Below the pieces are notes generated by a model, which saw only the letters and a list, made by a program, of their open reading frames with translations, was not told the origin of the DNA and did no database searches. A stretch of 11,388 bases of DNA, taken from assembly GCA_903870955.1 (NCBI GenBank), contig CAIQEX010000731.1, positions 1 to 11,388 of the forward strand, written 5' to 3'. The translations under genes were made by a program, and so were the position numbers. Positions 1 through 8,730 of this stretch are shown one piece after another. Position 1 is the stretch's first letter; the number at the start of each line of letters is the position of its first letter. The stretch comes from an uncultured beta proteobacterium (GTDB lineage: Bacteria; Pseudomonadota; Gammaproteobacteria; Burkholderiales; Burkholderiaceae_C).

Positions 1-16
1 CGAGTGGGATGCAATC

Positions 17-1639
17 TCATGGTGCTTTCCAGGTGCGTACACCGGCCTCTTTGTCAACGCTATAAAACGCGTCTGCAGCCACGGGCTGCCATGCGCCCCA
101 TTCGCCATGGGGCCACAGCACGCGCAGCTTCGCCTCTTTGGCTTCACCCAAACCAAAGTGCAGCCAACCCAGTTGACCGCTGGCGTGGCCGCCGCCAATC
201 GTGAGTTCTTCACGAATGATGCGGCCGCCCAGATCGACCTCGACCCAGGCCCCCACGGCATCGCGATTGCCACCGGCTTGTTGCAAACGCAGCTGAATCC
301 AATGGCCCATTGCAGCGGGCTTTTCTGCATTGCCACTGCCCAGATTGCGCCAGAGCTGTGCCTTGTCCAGACGGTTCACCACCAGCATATCGAGCAGACC
401 GTCACCGTTCAGGTCCACCAGCATGCCGCCGCGTCCGCGTCGGAAACTGGCAACACCGGCCTGTTGCCCCACCTCTGTGAAATGGCCATCTGGCTCGCCC
501 AACAGCAGGTCGTTGGGGTCGAGAATCGCAAAGTCAGGCATGGCGGAGACATTGCCCTTGACGATAAACAGATCGGCATAACCGTCGTTGTTTGCATCCG
601 CGAACTGCGCGTGCCAGGCGGTGCTGGGATGGATGTCACCACCCACATAGGGCCGGTGCGCAGTGATGCCGCGCTTGTAGGCCTGGTCTATGTAGGTCGG
701 GTGGTCGGCATTGGTTTCCAGCTTTTGAAACTTGTTGTCGGCCATGCTGGTGATGAAGACCTCGGGGTAGCCGTCGCCATCGATATCGTGGCTGGCAATC
801 CCCATGCCCCAGATTTGCAGGTGCTTCCAGCCGTCGGCCTCGGTGTACAGCCGGGCGGCTTCACCGGGCGACACGTGCCAAAGCTGCTCCTGCCCTCCCT
901 TGTAATACTCGCGGTCATTGGCCACGCGCAGCGAGGCCTGGCCTGAACGGTTCCAGTCGGAGAACAGCATGGACAGGGCGCAATAACTGGGCTTGAGCAG
1001 TTCGGGCGCGGCGTATTGTTTGCCGCTGGCATCCGGACGCAACAGCCAGCCCGGCGTGCAGGTGCCCCAGGGAAAGTCCGGGCGACTGCGGTCGTAATAG
1101 GTGCCAAAGGCCAGGGTCGGCATGCTATTGCCCTTTTCCCATGTGGCCGAGAAAGCGGTGTGCCAATCGTTGTTGGGCGGGATATTCCACTTCTGGTTGG
1201 CGCGCTCAAACTTGCATTGGCCCACGCCGCGAAACACTTCCACTTCACCGACCCGCAGCACCACCAGATCGATGTTGCCATCGCCATCGATATCAATCGG
1301 GTAGGCACCGGTGGCATTGGTCAGTTCCAGACCCGAGCGCTCTTCCTTCAGCTTGATGGCGCCACCGCGTTTGCTTTGGTTGCGATAGAACTTGGCCTTG
1401 TTGACGCCACCTGTCACGTAGACCTCGGGCAGGCCGTCACCATCGCAATCGAACACGGCCACACCGCCACCGACCATGAACTCGTCCTGACCGTCAAAGC
1501 GACTTTGCAGTCCGGCAGCATCGGTCTCTTCGATGAAATGGGGAATGGCCGGCGCAGACGCGTCGGCCACCGCGGCTCCCATGCCCGCGCCTTGCAACGC
1601 CAAAGCTGCTGCGACAAAAAGTGGAACTTTTTTAAACAT
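17..1639 (-). CDS. Secreted FG-GAP/VCBS repeat protein with C-terminal ASPIC/UnbV domain (CRTAC1 family)
   Basis: This is a 540-residue protein of the CRTAC1 type, predicted to be exported and to fold as a beta-propeller. It begins with a signal peptide: lysines at 3-4, a hydrophobic stretch to about residue 22, and an AVA cleavage motif at 23-25. Five calcium-loop repeats of the DxDGDG type follow, at about residues 64-69, 116-121, 285-290, 348-353 (DANNDG) and 409-414 (DLNGDG). A degenerate copy lies near 228. Residues 446-530 match the ASPIC/UnbV domain, with the GxxxAVGAWVEV and GGGHASGQ segments. I chose the ATG at 1639 because the signal peptide starts there; an in-frame ATG at 1669 would add ten mostly arginine residues. 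The start overlaps the end of the upstream dehydrogenase gene by 8 bp, suggesting translational coupling. The ligand and role are unknown. It may be a periplasmic or surface carbohydrate-associated protein, which is inference from the operon only. Family assignment is firm, function is not. Confidence 0.88.
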   Translation of the reverse strand: MFKKVPLFVAAALALQGAGMGAAVADASAPAIPHFIEETDAAGLQSRFDGQDEFMVGGGVAVFDCDGDGLPEVYVTGGVNKAKFYRNQSKRGGAIKLKEERSGLELTNATGAYPIDIDGDGNIDLVVLRVGEVEVFRGVGQCKFERANQKWNIPPNNDWHTAFSATWEKGNSMPTLAFGTYYDRSRPDFPWGTCTPGWLLRPDASGKQYAAPELLKPSYCALSMLFSDWNRSGQASLRVANDREYYKGGQEQLWHVSPGEAARLYTEADGWKHLQIWGMGIASHDIDGDGYPEVFITSMADNKFQKLETNADHPTYIDQAYKRGITAHRPYVGGDIHPSTAWHAQFADANNDGYADLFIVKGNVSAMPDFAILDPNDLLLGEPDGHFTEVGQQAGVASFRRGRGGMLVDLNGDGLLDMLVVNRLDKAQLWRNLGSGNAEKPAAMGHWIQLRLQQAGGNRDAVGAWVEVDLGGRIIREELTIGGGHASGQLGWLHFGLGEAKEAKLRVLWPHGEWGAWQPVAADAFYSVDKEAGVRTWKAP

Positions 1640-2630
1640 GGACCCAGGCACCCGTCTTCTCCGACGCAAACAGCGCGTCGATCACACGCATGTTCAGGAT
1701 GGCATCTTCCACGCCATAGGGCAATGGAATCTCGCCGCGCACCACCCGCGAGAAAGCATCGATTTCCAGCGTGTACATGTCACAGGCGGGAATGGTCTCG
1801 GTGATCGTTGAGCCCAGGTCCAGACGCGCGCCGTTGTCGGTCAACACATCGGTGGGGCCGCCCAAAGGGGCGTTGAACGGAATCTGGATTTCAATTCGTT
1901 TCTGGGTGCCACAGATCTGCACGCGCTGGTAAGTCACCGACTGTGTGGAGACCGTGAAATCCAGGCGACGGCCGTTGCCAAAGTCCAGCAGGCCGCTGAC
2001 CATACGGTCGGTCCTGAAGACCGGGTCACGGTCCACCAGCGCAATCGCACGCAGTGGCTCGCAGCCAAACAAAAAGCGCGCCGTGACGATGGGGTAGCAG
2101 CCGATGTCATAGAGCGCGCCACCGCCAATATCGGCCATGTTGCGAATGTTGTTGCCGTCGGTATTGAAGTAGGAAAAATAACTCTGGATGGAACGCACAT
2201 CGCCGAGTTCGCCAGCGCGCACGCGATCACGCACCGACAGCCACTGCGGATGGAAGCGCACCATGAAGGCTTCCATGATGTGCACCTTGTCCGCCACTTC
2301 GCGCAATTGCTCGGCCTCTTTGGCATTGAGAGCCACCGGCTTCTCGCACAGCACATGCTTGCCCGCACGGGCAGCGGCCAGTGTCAGAGGCACGTGTTCG
2401 TGGTTCGGCAGCGGGTTGTAGATGGCTTCGATTTCCGGATCCGCCAGCAGTTCTTCGTAGCTGCCATAGGCCTTGGGAATACCGAACTGATCGGCCAGCT
2501 TGCGGCCCTTTTCCAGGTTTCGCGAGGCCAGGGCGCGGATCTCGCAATGCTCGCTTTTGAGCATGGCGGGCATGACCTTCTCCCAGCCGATTTTGGCGGT
2601 GCTGAGCACGCCCCAGACTACTTTTTTCAT
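1632..2630 (-). CDS. Gfo/Idh/MocA-family NAD(P)-dependent sugar oxidoreductase
   Basis: This 332-residue cytoplasmic enzyme belongs to the Gfo/Idh/MocA family, which oxidises or reduces sugars and cyclic polyols with NAD(P). The N-terminal Rossmann motif is GVLSTAKIG at 7-15. The family EKP motif is at 96-98, with its lysine near the active site, and a GGALYDIGCYP segment at 170-180 carries the usual catalytic-region D and Y. The GVLSTAKIG and MEAFMVRFHPQW (119-130) style resembles the D-xylose 1-dehydrogenase/dihydrodiol dehydrogenase branch. Length is normal for the family. The start ATG has a GAGG ribosome site about 7 bases upstream. The gene lies 56 bp after xylA and overlaps the CRTAC1-type gene. 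Context suggests a pentose or related aldose as substrate: either a side oxidation of xylose or processing of another sugar feeding the same pathway. The exact substrate cannot be read from sequence. Confidence 0.88.
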   Translation of the reverse strand: MKKVVWGVLSTAKIGWEKVMPAMLKSEHCEIRALASRNLEKGRKLADQFGIPKAYGSYEELLADPEIEAIYNPLPNHEHVPLTLAAARAGKHVLCEKPVALNAKEAEQLREVADKVHIMEAFMVRFHPQWLSVRDRVRAGELGDVRSIQSYFSYFNTDGNNIRNMADIGGGALYDIGCYPIVTARFLFGCEPLRAIALVDRDPVFRTDRMVSGLLDFGNGRRLDFTVSTQSVTYQRVQICGTQKRIEIQIPFNAPLGGPTDVLTDNGARLDLGSTITETIPACDMYTLEIDAFSRVVRGEIPLPYGVEDAILNMRVIDALFASEKTGAWVHV

Positions 2631-2686
2631 GGTTAAACCTCTATTTTTTGTTCAAACGACGTCCCGCTGTGCGTGACTATTTTTTC

Positions 2687-4000
2687 TTAGATGAACGAAT
2701 TCAGCAGGTTCTCAATGCCTTCCTGGCGACCGGATACCGGACGCGTATCGGTGTTGTGTTCCAGCACGCGGGCGGCCACAGCGTCCAGCCCCAGCCGGCC
2801 CGCCATCACGTCCTTGCCGAAGTCCGTATCCCAGCCGGCATAGCGATCGGCGGTGACCTTGGCAAAACGTCCGTCGGTGATCATGGCATCGGCAATCACC
2901 AAGGCGCGCGCACTGACGTCCATGGCGCCGATGTGGCCCAGGAACATGTCTTCCGGATCGATCGACTGGCGGCGCACCTTGCTGTCAAAGTTCACCCCAC
3001 CGGTGGTGAAGCCGCCAGCCTGCAAAATCAGGTACATGATCAGCGCCGTTTCCGGGATGTTGTTGGGGAACTGGTCGGTGTCCCACTGGCACTGCATGTC
3101 GCCGCGGTTCATGTCGATGGAGCCGAAGATTCCCAGGTCAATCGCCGTGGCGATTTCATGTTCGAAACTGTGGCCGGCCAGCGTGGCGTGGTTGGCTTCG
3201 ATGTTGACCTTGATTTCCTTTTCGAGTCCGTGCTTCTGCAGGAAGCCAAACACCGTAGCGGTGTCAAAGTCGTACTGGTGCTTGGAAGGCTCGCGCGGTT
3301 TGGGTTCAATCAGGATGGTGCCCTTGAAGCCGATCTTGTGCTTGTATTCGACCACCATATTCAGGAAGCGACCCATCTGGTTCAACTCCTGGCCCATGCG
3401 CGTGTTGAGCAAGGTTTCGTAGCCTTCGCGGCCGCCCCACAGCACATAGTTTTCGCCGCCGAGTTTGAGCGTGGCATCCATGGCTTCTTTTACCTGCAAG
3501 GCAGCCAATGCAAAGAGTTCAGGGTTGGGGTTGGTGGCCGCTCCGGACATAAACCTTCTGTGGCTAAACAGATTGGCCGTGCCCCACAAAAGCTTCATGC
3601 CCGTGTCCTGCTGCTTCCTGGCCAGCACATCGACCATGGCATGGAAGTTGGCGACGCTTTCGCGCGGCGTGTTGCCTTCGGGCGCCACGTCGCGGTCATG
3701 AAAACAGTAGTACGGTGCGCCCAGTTTGGAGAAGAACTCAAAGGCCGTGTCGGCCTTGGATTTGGCCGCGGCCATGGGGTCGCTCATGTGCTGCCAGGGA
3801 CGCTCGAAGCTGTCACCGCCAAAGGGGTCGCGTCCATCCCAGCAGAAGCTGTGCCAATAGCACACGGCAAAACGCAAGTGGTCTTCCATGCGCTTGCCGG
3901 CGACGATGCGGTTCTTGTCGTACCACTTGAAGGCCAGGGGGTTTTTGGAGTCTTTGCCTTCAAAGGCTATGGGGGAGATGGCGTTGAAATAGCTGCTCAT
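2687..4000 (-). CDS. xylA: Xylose isomerase
   Basis: XylA interconverts D-xylose and D-xylulose in the cytoplasm using two divalent metal ions (Mg, Mn or Co), the first intracellular step of this operon's pathway. The 437-residue protein is the long (class II, E. coli-type) form. The known functional residues fall at the E. coli numbering: H101 and D104 in [11 protein letters not shown], and metal ligands E232, E268, H271, D296, D307, D309 and D339. [14 protein letters not shown] at 49-62 is the familiar N-terminal signature. It starts at ATG with AAGGAAA as ribosome site about 7 bases upstream. It lies 67 bp downstream of xylB, and that gap carries a threefold 13-bp repeat ending at the ribosome site. 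No active-site residue is missing, so the enzyme should be functional. Confidence 0.98.
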   Translation of the reverse strand: MSSYFNAISPIAFEGKDSKNPLAFKWYDKNRIVAGKRMEDHLRFAVCYWHSFCWDGRDPFGGDSFERPWQHMSDPMAAAKSKADTAFEFFSKLGAPYYCFHDRDVAPEGNTPRESVANFHAMVDVLARKQQDTGMKLLWGTANLFSHRRFMSGAATNPNPELFALAALQVKEAMDATLKLGGENYVLWGGREGYETLLNTRMGQELNQMGRFLNMVVEYKHKIGFKGTILIEPKPREPSKHQYDFDTATVFGFLQKHGLEKEIKVNIEANHATLAGHSFEHEIATAIDLGIFGSIDMNRGDMQCQWDTDQFPNNIPETALIMYLILQAGGFTTGGVNFDSKVRRQSIDPEDMFLGHIGAMDVSARALVIADAMITDGRFAKVTADRYAGWDTDFGKDVMAGRLGLDAVAARVLEHNTDTRPVSGRQEGIENLLNSFI

Positions 4001-4008
4001 GGTGTTTC

Positions 4009-4047
4009 CTTATCGGGTTGACTTGTTGGGTTGGCTTGTTGGATTGG
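4009..4047 (-). repeat. Three tandem 13-bp repeats immediately upstream of the xylA ribosome site
   Basis: Reading the minus strand, CCAATCCAACAAG (4047-4035), CCAACCCAACAAG (4034-4022) and TCAACCCGATAAG (4021-4009) follow one another without spacers. Copies 1 and 2 differ at one base; copy 3 is more diverged, and its last AAG forms the start of the AAGGAAA ribosome site of xylA. The unit is C/A-rich and poor in G, so the leader should be unstructured. Confidence 0.75.
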
Positions 4048-4067
4048 CGGGTAGATTGCGCACAGGC

Positions 4068-5528
4068 TTAATGCAAAGCCTTGAGCGCGGGATAGAGGCC
4101 CTGAAATTGGGCGTAACGCGGCGCTAAAAATGTCTGCTCTTTCGCATCGGGCAAATAACTCTTGCTGACTGCCGGTTGGGTACACACCTGCGCAAGCGAT
4201 GCGCCGGTGGCCAACCAGCCGAGCCGCGCGGCGCCCAAGGCACCACCGGCCGTGGACTCGGCGTGGGTGACGATCTCGACATTCAAGGACGAGGCCAGTT
4301 GCTGGGCCCAGAAAGCACTGCGCGCCCCACCACCAACAAGCGACAGACGCGTCACGTTGCTGCCGGCCTTCTTGAGTGCGTTCAACCCATCAGTCAAGCC
4401 AAACGTCACGCCTTCAATCACCGCATAAGCCAGCGCGGCCTGGTCACTGCTGTGACTCAAACCATGCAAACTGCCACGCGTCACCGCATCGTTGTGGGGT
4501 GTGCGCTCGCCACTCAGGTAGGGCAAAAACAAAGGTGCTGCGGCACGCTCTTCGAAAGACAAGCCTGCGGCCTTGGCTTCAAGCTCACTCTCAGACGCAG
4601 CGCCAAAGGCCTGCCTGGCCCACTGCAGGCAACTGGCGGCAGAGAGCATCACGCTCATCTGGTGCCAGGTGGCCGGCACGGCGTGGCAGAAGGCATGGGT
4701 GGCGCTGGCCGCGTTGGGCGCAAAGCTGGGCGTGACCACAAACAGCACGCCGCTGGTACCCAACGACAGGAAGCCTTCACCGGCATTGACGGCCCCCATG
4801 CCCACGGCACTGGAGGCGTTGTCCCCTGCCCCACCTGCCACCACAATGCCGGGCTTTAAACCCAACTGGTTGGCAACGTTTGCGGACAATTGACCACCGG
4901 GCGCACTGCCCTCGACGACACGCGGCATGTGCGCTACGGTCATGCGTGTCAATGCGAGTAGCTCGGGCGACCAGGCGCGCTTTTCCACGTCCAGCCAAGC
5001 CGTGCCACTGGCATCGGATAAATCGGTAATGTGCTCGCCCGTCAGCATCAACCGCACGTAGTCTTTAGGCAGGACAACCTTGGCCACCTGGGCGAACACC
5101 TGTGGCTCGTGTTTGGCGACCCAACGCAACTTGGGCGCAGTAAAGCCCGGCATGATGAGGCTACCCGCCAGCTGTGCGGCAGAGGGCAACTCGGCCATCA
5201 TCTCCTCGCACTCCAGCGCGCAGCGGGTATCGTTCCACAGAATGGCCGGACGCAACACCTTGTCCGCCGCGTCCAGTAGTACCGCACCATGCATCTGACC
5301 GGACAGGCCAATCGCCTGCACTGCACCGAAGTCTCCCGGGTGCTGCTGTTGCAGCAATTGCAGCGCATGGCAGGTCGCTGCCCACCAACTGGCCGGGTCC
5401 TGCTCACTGTGCCCCGGGTGCGGGCGCGAAACTTCCAGCGTCGCTCCGGCAGTTGCGATGACCTGATGCTGGTCATTCAGCAACAGCGCCTTGACTTCCG
5501 AGGTGCCGATATCAATTCCCAGATACAT
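4068..5528 (-). CDS. xylB: Xylulokinase
   Basis: XylB phosphorylates D-xylulose with ATP to D-xylulose 5-phosphate, which enters the pentose phosphate pathway. The 486-residue protein is of the FGGY carbohydrate kinase family. The N-terminal phosphate loop DIGTSEVKALL is at 6-16, the substrate-contacting SGQMHG at 76-81, and the catalytic aspartate is D236 in GGAGDNASSAVG. LSLGTSG and the late GGGARS segment form the second ATPase half. I chose the ATG at 5528 because MYLGIDIGTS is the normal N-terminus. The frame stays open up to 5684, but that extension does not resemble the family and lies inside the upstream regulator gene. The start overlaps the end of that ROK gene by 17 bp. The ribosome site is weak (AAAGAAG), consistent with coupled translation. 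Confidence 0.97.
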   Translation of the reverse strand: MYLGIDIGTSEVKALLLNDQHQVIATAGATLEVSRPHPGHSEQDPASWWAATCHALQLLQQQHPGDFGAVQAIGLSGQMHGAVLLDAADKVLRPAILWNDTRCALECEEMMAELPSAAQLAGSLIMPGFTAPKLRWVAKHEPQVFAQVAKVVLPKDYVRLMLTGEHITDLSDASGTAWLDVEKRAWSPELLALTRMTVAHMPRVVEGSAPGGQLSANVANQLGLKPGIVVAGGAGDNASSAVGMGAVNAGEGFLSLGTSGVLFVVTPSFAPNAASATHAFCHAVPATWHQMSVMLSAASCLQWARQAFGAASESELEAKAAGLSFEERAAAPLFLPYLSGERTPHNDAVTRGSLHGLSHSSDQAALAYAVIEGVTFGLTDGLNALKKAGSNVTRLSLVGGGARSAFWAQQLASSLNVEIVTHAESTAGGALGAARLGWLATGASLAQVCTQPAVSKSYLPDAKEQTFLAPRYAQFQGLYPALKALH

Positions 5529-6642
5529 GGTTCGCTTCTTTAAGGAGGGGTCGTAAAAAATGGTGCAACACCAAAGCCGCAGCACCCACGGCTGCAGCCT
5601 GCACACCAAAACGCGCCGGCCGCACGACCGGGCTTTGCAGACCTGCAACCCGGGCATAGTCCAGTTGTGTGGCGCGCGCCGCATCGATCAGGCTGGGGTG
5701 GTCAATGCAAGAGCGCCCACCGACCACAATGACATGGGGATTGAACATGGCATCCAGGTTTTGCAACAGCACGCCGAGGTACTGTCCGCCCTTGACCACA
5801 CCCGGTTTGCTGTCCAGGGCGCGTGCACCGATGAAGGCCTCTGCACAGCCCCTGCGACCGCAGGAGCACAGCGGACCGCCGACCTGCAAAATGCTATGCC
5901 CAATTTCCCCGGCTGCACCCAGAAAACCGGTAAACAACCGGTCGTTCAGCACAATTCCAGCGCCAACACCGACATCACAGTTGATAAAGATGAGCGAGTC
6001 ATCGCCGCTGCCGCCGAACTCGTATTCACCCAAAGCCGCCGCGTCCGCATCATTTTGCAAATGAATTTGCGCCTCGGGTATTCCCAGTTTGGCAAATTCA
6101 GCGGCCAGCATGGCCATAAAAGGCAGGTTGCGCCAACCCAGATTCGGGGCCAGCCGCACCAAGCCCAACGCACCATCCACCGCGCCCGGCAGACAAACGC
6201 CGACTCCGGACAGGATCAGTTTGTTCTCGTCTATATGGCGGCACAGCGCACGCACGAGTTTGCCCACCTGCTTGCAGGCCTTGGCAGGATTGCGGTCACG
6301 CAGCGGTTCTTCGACTTGCTCAAGAATGACACCGCCGAGCGACACACTCACCAGCCGTACGCAGTCCACCGCAATCTCAATGCCGATGAGCACGCGTTTG
6401 GTGGTGTCGATGTTCAAGGGCGTGGACGGTCTGCCCATGCCCTGCGCGGCCACTGGCGCGTCCGCTTCACAAAGCCAGTGTTCGTCCAGAAGTTCACGCA
6501 CCAAGGCGCTCACCGTGGACTTGGTTAACCCGCTCAGGACGGCCAGACGCGCACGCGACTGACCCGGTTGGCTACGTATCAACCGCAGCAGCACGCTGCG
6601 GTTGATACGCTTGAGCAGTTGCAAATCACCCGTCGCATTCAT
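5512..6642 (-). CDS. xylR: ROK-family transcriptional regulator, probable xylose-responsive repressor
   Basis: This 376-residue protein is a ROK (repressor, ORF, kinase) regulator of the XylR/NagC type. Residues about 15-60 form a winged helix-turn-helix (SRARLAVLSGLTKSTVSALV), which binds DNA. The rest is a sugar-kinase-like fold: LIGIEIAV at 85-92, LQNDADAAALGEYEFG at 195-210, and the ROK signature GAAGEIGHSI at 242-251. The zinc site is H249 plus C259, C261 and C266 in CSCGRRGCAEAF. Sugar binding usually releases such repressors from DNA. Position between the transporter and the catabolic genes makes xylose the likely inducer, although that is inference. It sits 34 bp after xylG and overlaps xylB by 17 bp, so it would be co-transcribed with its probable targets. 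The symbol follows Gram-positive XylR; it is unrelated to the AraC-type XylR of E. coli. Confidence 0.85.
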   Translation of the reverse strand: MNATGDLQLLKRINRSVLLRLIRSQPGQSRARLAVLSGLTKSTVSALVRELLDEHWLCEADAPVAAQGMGRPSTPLNIDTTKRVLIGIEIAVDCVRLVSVSLGGVILEQVEEPLRDRNPAKACKQVGKLVRALCRHIDENKLILSGVGVCLPGAVDGALGLVRLAPNLGWRNLPFMAMLAAEFAKLGIPEAQIHLQNDADAAALGEYEFGGSGDDSLIFINCDVGVGAGIVLNDRLFTGFLGAAGEIGHSILQVGGPLCSCGRRGCAEAFIGARALDSKPGVVKGGQYLGVLLQNLDAMFNPHVIVVGGRSCIDHPSLIDAARATQLDYARVAGLQSPVVRPARFGVQAAAVGAAALVLHHFLRPLLKEANHVSGN

Positions 6643-6676
6643 GCAGTTCTGCCTGCTTCGAGTCCTACCACCGCGC

Positions 6677-7501
6677 TCAGCGTGCAGGACGCTCGGTCTG
6701 CGCTTTGCCTTCGGGCTTCTTGCCCAGAATAATCATGCCCAGCACTTCATCTTCATTGACGTCCGAGGTCTTGTAGGTTCCCACCAGCTTGCCGTTCTTC
6801 ATCACCGACAAGCGGTCACTCAGGGCAAACACGTCGTGCATGTCGTGGCTGATCAAGAAGATACCCACGCCTTCGGCCTTGAGCTGTTCGATCAACCGGG
6901 CCACCATGGCGGTCTCTTCCGGGCCGAGTGCTGCAGTGGGCTCGTCCATGATCAGGATCTGGGCGTTGAAGTAAATGGCCCGTGAGATCGCAACCACTTG
7001 GCGCTGACCACCCGAGAGACGCCGCACCGGTATGTGGTAATTCTTGAAATTTTTGTTCAAGCGTTGAAACACTTTACGGCCCGCCGCATCCATGCGCAGA
7101 TCGTCCAGGGTGTTCCATTTGGTCAGCAGCTCACGCCCCAAAAACAAGTTCGCCACAGAGTCCAGGTTGTCGGCCAATGCCAGCGTCTGGTAGATCGACT
7201 CAATGCCCGCTGCCTGTGCATCGGCAGGGGTGCGGATATGGGCCTTTTCACCATTGATGATCACCTCGCCACTGTCAATCGGATAGGCACCGGCCAGCAT
7301 CTTCATGAGCGTGGACTTGCCCGCACCGTTGTGGCCCAACACGGCCACCACTTCACCCGGGTAGAGGTTGATGCTGACGTCGTCTACCGCATGCACGCCA
7401 CCGAAGGCTTTTTTGATGTTACGGAGTTCAACCAGGCATTTATTGAGGTCAATTTTGGCCCGCTTGGCTGCGGCTTCCGCATTTAGGGTTTCAGTGCTCA
7501 C
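6677..7501 (-). CDS. xylG: Sugar (xylose-type) ABC transporter ATP-binding protein, single nucleotide-binding domain, GTG start
   Basis: This ATPase energises sugar import with the XylH permease on the cytoplasmic face of the membrane. The 274 residues carry one complete nucleotide-binding domain: Walker [10 protein letters not shown] at 56-64, Q-loop Q105, signature LSGGQ at 162-166, Walker [12 protein letters not shown] with E187, and the switch histidine H219 in ISHDMHDV. Classical XylG or RbsA proteins have two fused domains and about 500 residues, so this is the short FrcA-like form and probably acts as a homodimer. I placed the start at a GTG at 7501, where GTGA overlaps the TGA of xylH and AGGAG lies 7 bases upstream. 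An in-frame ATG at 7519 lies before that ribosome site and has none of its own. The ROK gene follows after 34 bp. Confidence 0.92.
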   Translation of the reverse strand: MSTETLNAEAAAKRAKIDLNKCLVELRNIKKAFGGVHAVDDVSINLYPGEVVAVLGHNGAGKSTLMKMLAGAYPIDSGEVIINGEKAHIRTPADAQAAGIESIYQTLALADNLDSVANLFLGRELLTKWNTLDDLRMDAAGRKVFQRLNKNFKNYHIPVRRLSGGQRQVVAISRAIYFNAQILIMDEPTAALGPEETAMVARLIEQLKAEGVGIFLISHDMHDVFALSDRLSVMKNGKLVGTYKTSDVNEDEVLGMIILGKKPEGKAQTERPAR

Positions 7502-8688
7502 AGTACGTCTCCTGTCCATTTGCGATAGGCCACGTCAAACACCACCGCTGCGATCAGAACCTGGCCGATGATCACGTAACGGGTACCAATGGATACGTCG
7601 AGCAGCAGCATGCCGCTGTCAATGCATTGCATGATGAGGGCGCCCAGCACCGATCCGAGAATCGTGCCGCTGCCGCCTGCCAGAGCCGTACCACCAATCA
7701 CGGTGGCGGCGATAACCAGCAATTCAGCGCTGTTACCCAGCGAGTTGGTACCGGCATTCAAACGCGAGATCGCGACGATGGCGGCAATCGTGGTCAGTAC
7801 CGCCAACAACAGAAACAGCAGCATGGTGACGCGCTTGACCGGAATACCGACCAGCGCAGCCGCATCAGGATTGCCACCCATGGCAAACACGTAGCGACCA
7901 AAGCGCGTGCGCTTGACCAGGAAGGCCATGAACACAGCAACCACACCCCAGATCAACACGGGGATGGGAATGCCCTGGGCATCGTCCTTGCCCGGAATTT
8001 GATAGGCGTTCATGACGGCCACAAAACCTAGCACGATGACCATGGGAATCAGCGCAAAAAAGGCGTCCACGGCAAACGGATTGTTGGGCACATCATGGAG
8101 ATTTTTGTTGCGGCGCTTGCTCAGCATCGAAACAGCGATGACCACGCAAATCAGACCACCCAAAATCCAGCTGGGTGTGGTGCCGATGCCGCCGTTGTAG
8201 CCGCCTCCGAGTTTCAGGAAGAAGGGGTCAGCGATGGGTTGGGTCTTGCCGTCGGCAACCAGATAGGCCGCACCACGGAACGACATCAATCCGCCCAGCG
8301 TGACGACAAAGGACGGGACGCCAACAAAGGCCGTCAAGGCGCCCTGGTACATGGCAACCACAATGGCTGCGGCCAGACCAGCCAGACAGGCTGCAGGCCA
8401 GGACCAGTTGGCGGTGTAAATCAGAAAGGCGATCAGCACGCCGACAAAACCCATGACCGAGCCGACCGACAGGTCGATATGGCGAGCCACAATAATCAGC
8501 ACCATGACCGTGGCAAGAATGCCCACCACCGCAGTTTGCTGCGCAATGTTGTACAGATTCTCGGCAGAGAAAAAGATGCCCTCTGACAACACGTTAAAAA
8601 TTACGGTGATCACCACCAGCACTCCGGCCATCAGCACCATGCGCCAATCGACCGTCGAATGCTTCAAGTTCTGTAATGCTTGATTCAT
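7498..8688 (-). CDS. xylH: Xylose-type ABC transporter permease
   Basis: This 396-residue inner-membrane protein is the sugar channel of the transporter, of the BPD_transp_2/RbsC-XylH family. It has many hydrophobic segments, about ten. It carries the conserved [13 protein letters not shown] block near 67-80, the [18 protein letters not shown] segment, and the cytoplasmic coupling region [16 protein letters not shown]. The long central loop containing [12 protein letters not shown] is a feature I associate with XylH rather than with ribose permeases, and the length is close to E. coli XylH. I chose the ATG at 8688 because GGAG lies 6 bases upstream; an in-frame ATG at 8733 has no ribosome site and would add an untypical cysteine-containing leader. 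It follows xylF by 107 bp with a strong stem-loop between them and overlaps xylG by 4 bp. Confidence 0.94.
   Translation of the reverse strand: MNQALQNLKHSTVDWRMVLMAGVLVVITVIFNVLSEGIFFSAENLYNIAQQTAVVGILATVMVLIIVARHIDLSVGSVMGFVGVLIAFLIYTANWSWPAACLAGLAAAIVVAMYQGALTAFVGVPSFVVTLGGLMSFRGAAYLVADGKTQPIADPFFLKLGGGYNGGIGTTPSWILGGLICVVIAVSMLSKRRNKNLHDVPNNPFAVDAFFALIPMVIVLGFVAVMNAYQIPGKDDAQGIPIPVLIWGVVAVFMAFLVKRTRFGRYVFAMGGNPDAAALVGIPVKRVTMLLFLLLAVLTTIAAIVAISRLNAGTNSLGNSAELLVIAATVIGGTALAGGSGTILGSVLGALIMQCIDSGMLLLDVSIGTRYVIIGQVLIAAVVFDVAYRKWTGDVL
7509..7513 (-). promoter_or_regulatory. Ribosome binding site that decides the xylG GTG start
   Basis: The minus strand reads AGGAG, a 7-base spacer (ACGTACT), then GTGAGC. 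The GTG shares four bases (GTGA) with the xylH stop codon. The alternative ATG lies just upstream of this motif, so the Shine-Dalgarno sequence would be wasted inside the coding region if that ATG were used. Confidence 0.7.
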
Positions 8689-8730
8689 TGACTTCTCCAA
8701 ACGGGATCCAAAACACAGATTCCAAAATGA

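Noticed and set aside
107..1804. Two long plus-strand frames (107-946 and 1016-1804) opposite the FG-GAP gene
   Set aside because: They lie antisense to clear calcium-loop repeats and their translations resemble no family; they are by-products of the GC-rich complementary strand.
2641..2685. Nine-base direct repeat (CTATTTTTT, at 2641-2649 and 2677-2685) in the xylA-dehydrogenase gap
   Set aside because: Short and A/T-run based, with no hairpin beside it; chance is a sufficient explanation.
2648..4021. A 457-codon open reading frame on the plus strand covering the whole of xylA
   Set aside because: It mirrors the codon pattern of xylA in a GC-rich genome, shows no recognisable domain, and the minus-strand xylA has every catalytic residue in place.
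5529..5684. In-frame N-terminal extension of xylB
   Set aside because: The 52 extra residues are arginine- and cysteine-rich, lie inside the ROK gene, and do not resemble FGGY kinases, which begin with the YLGIDIGTS segment.
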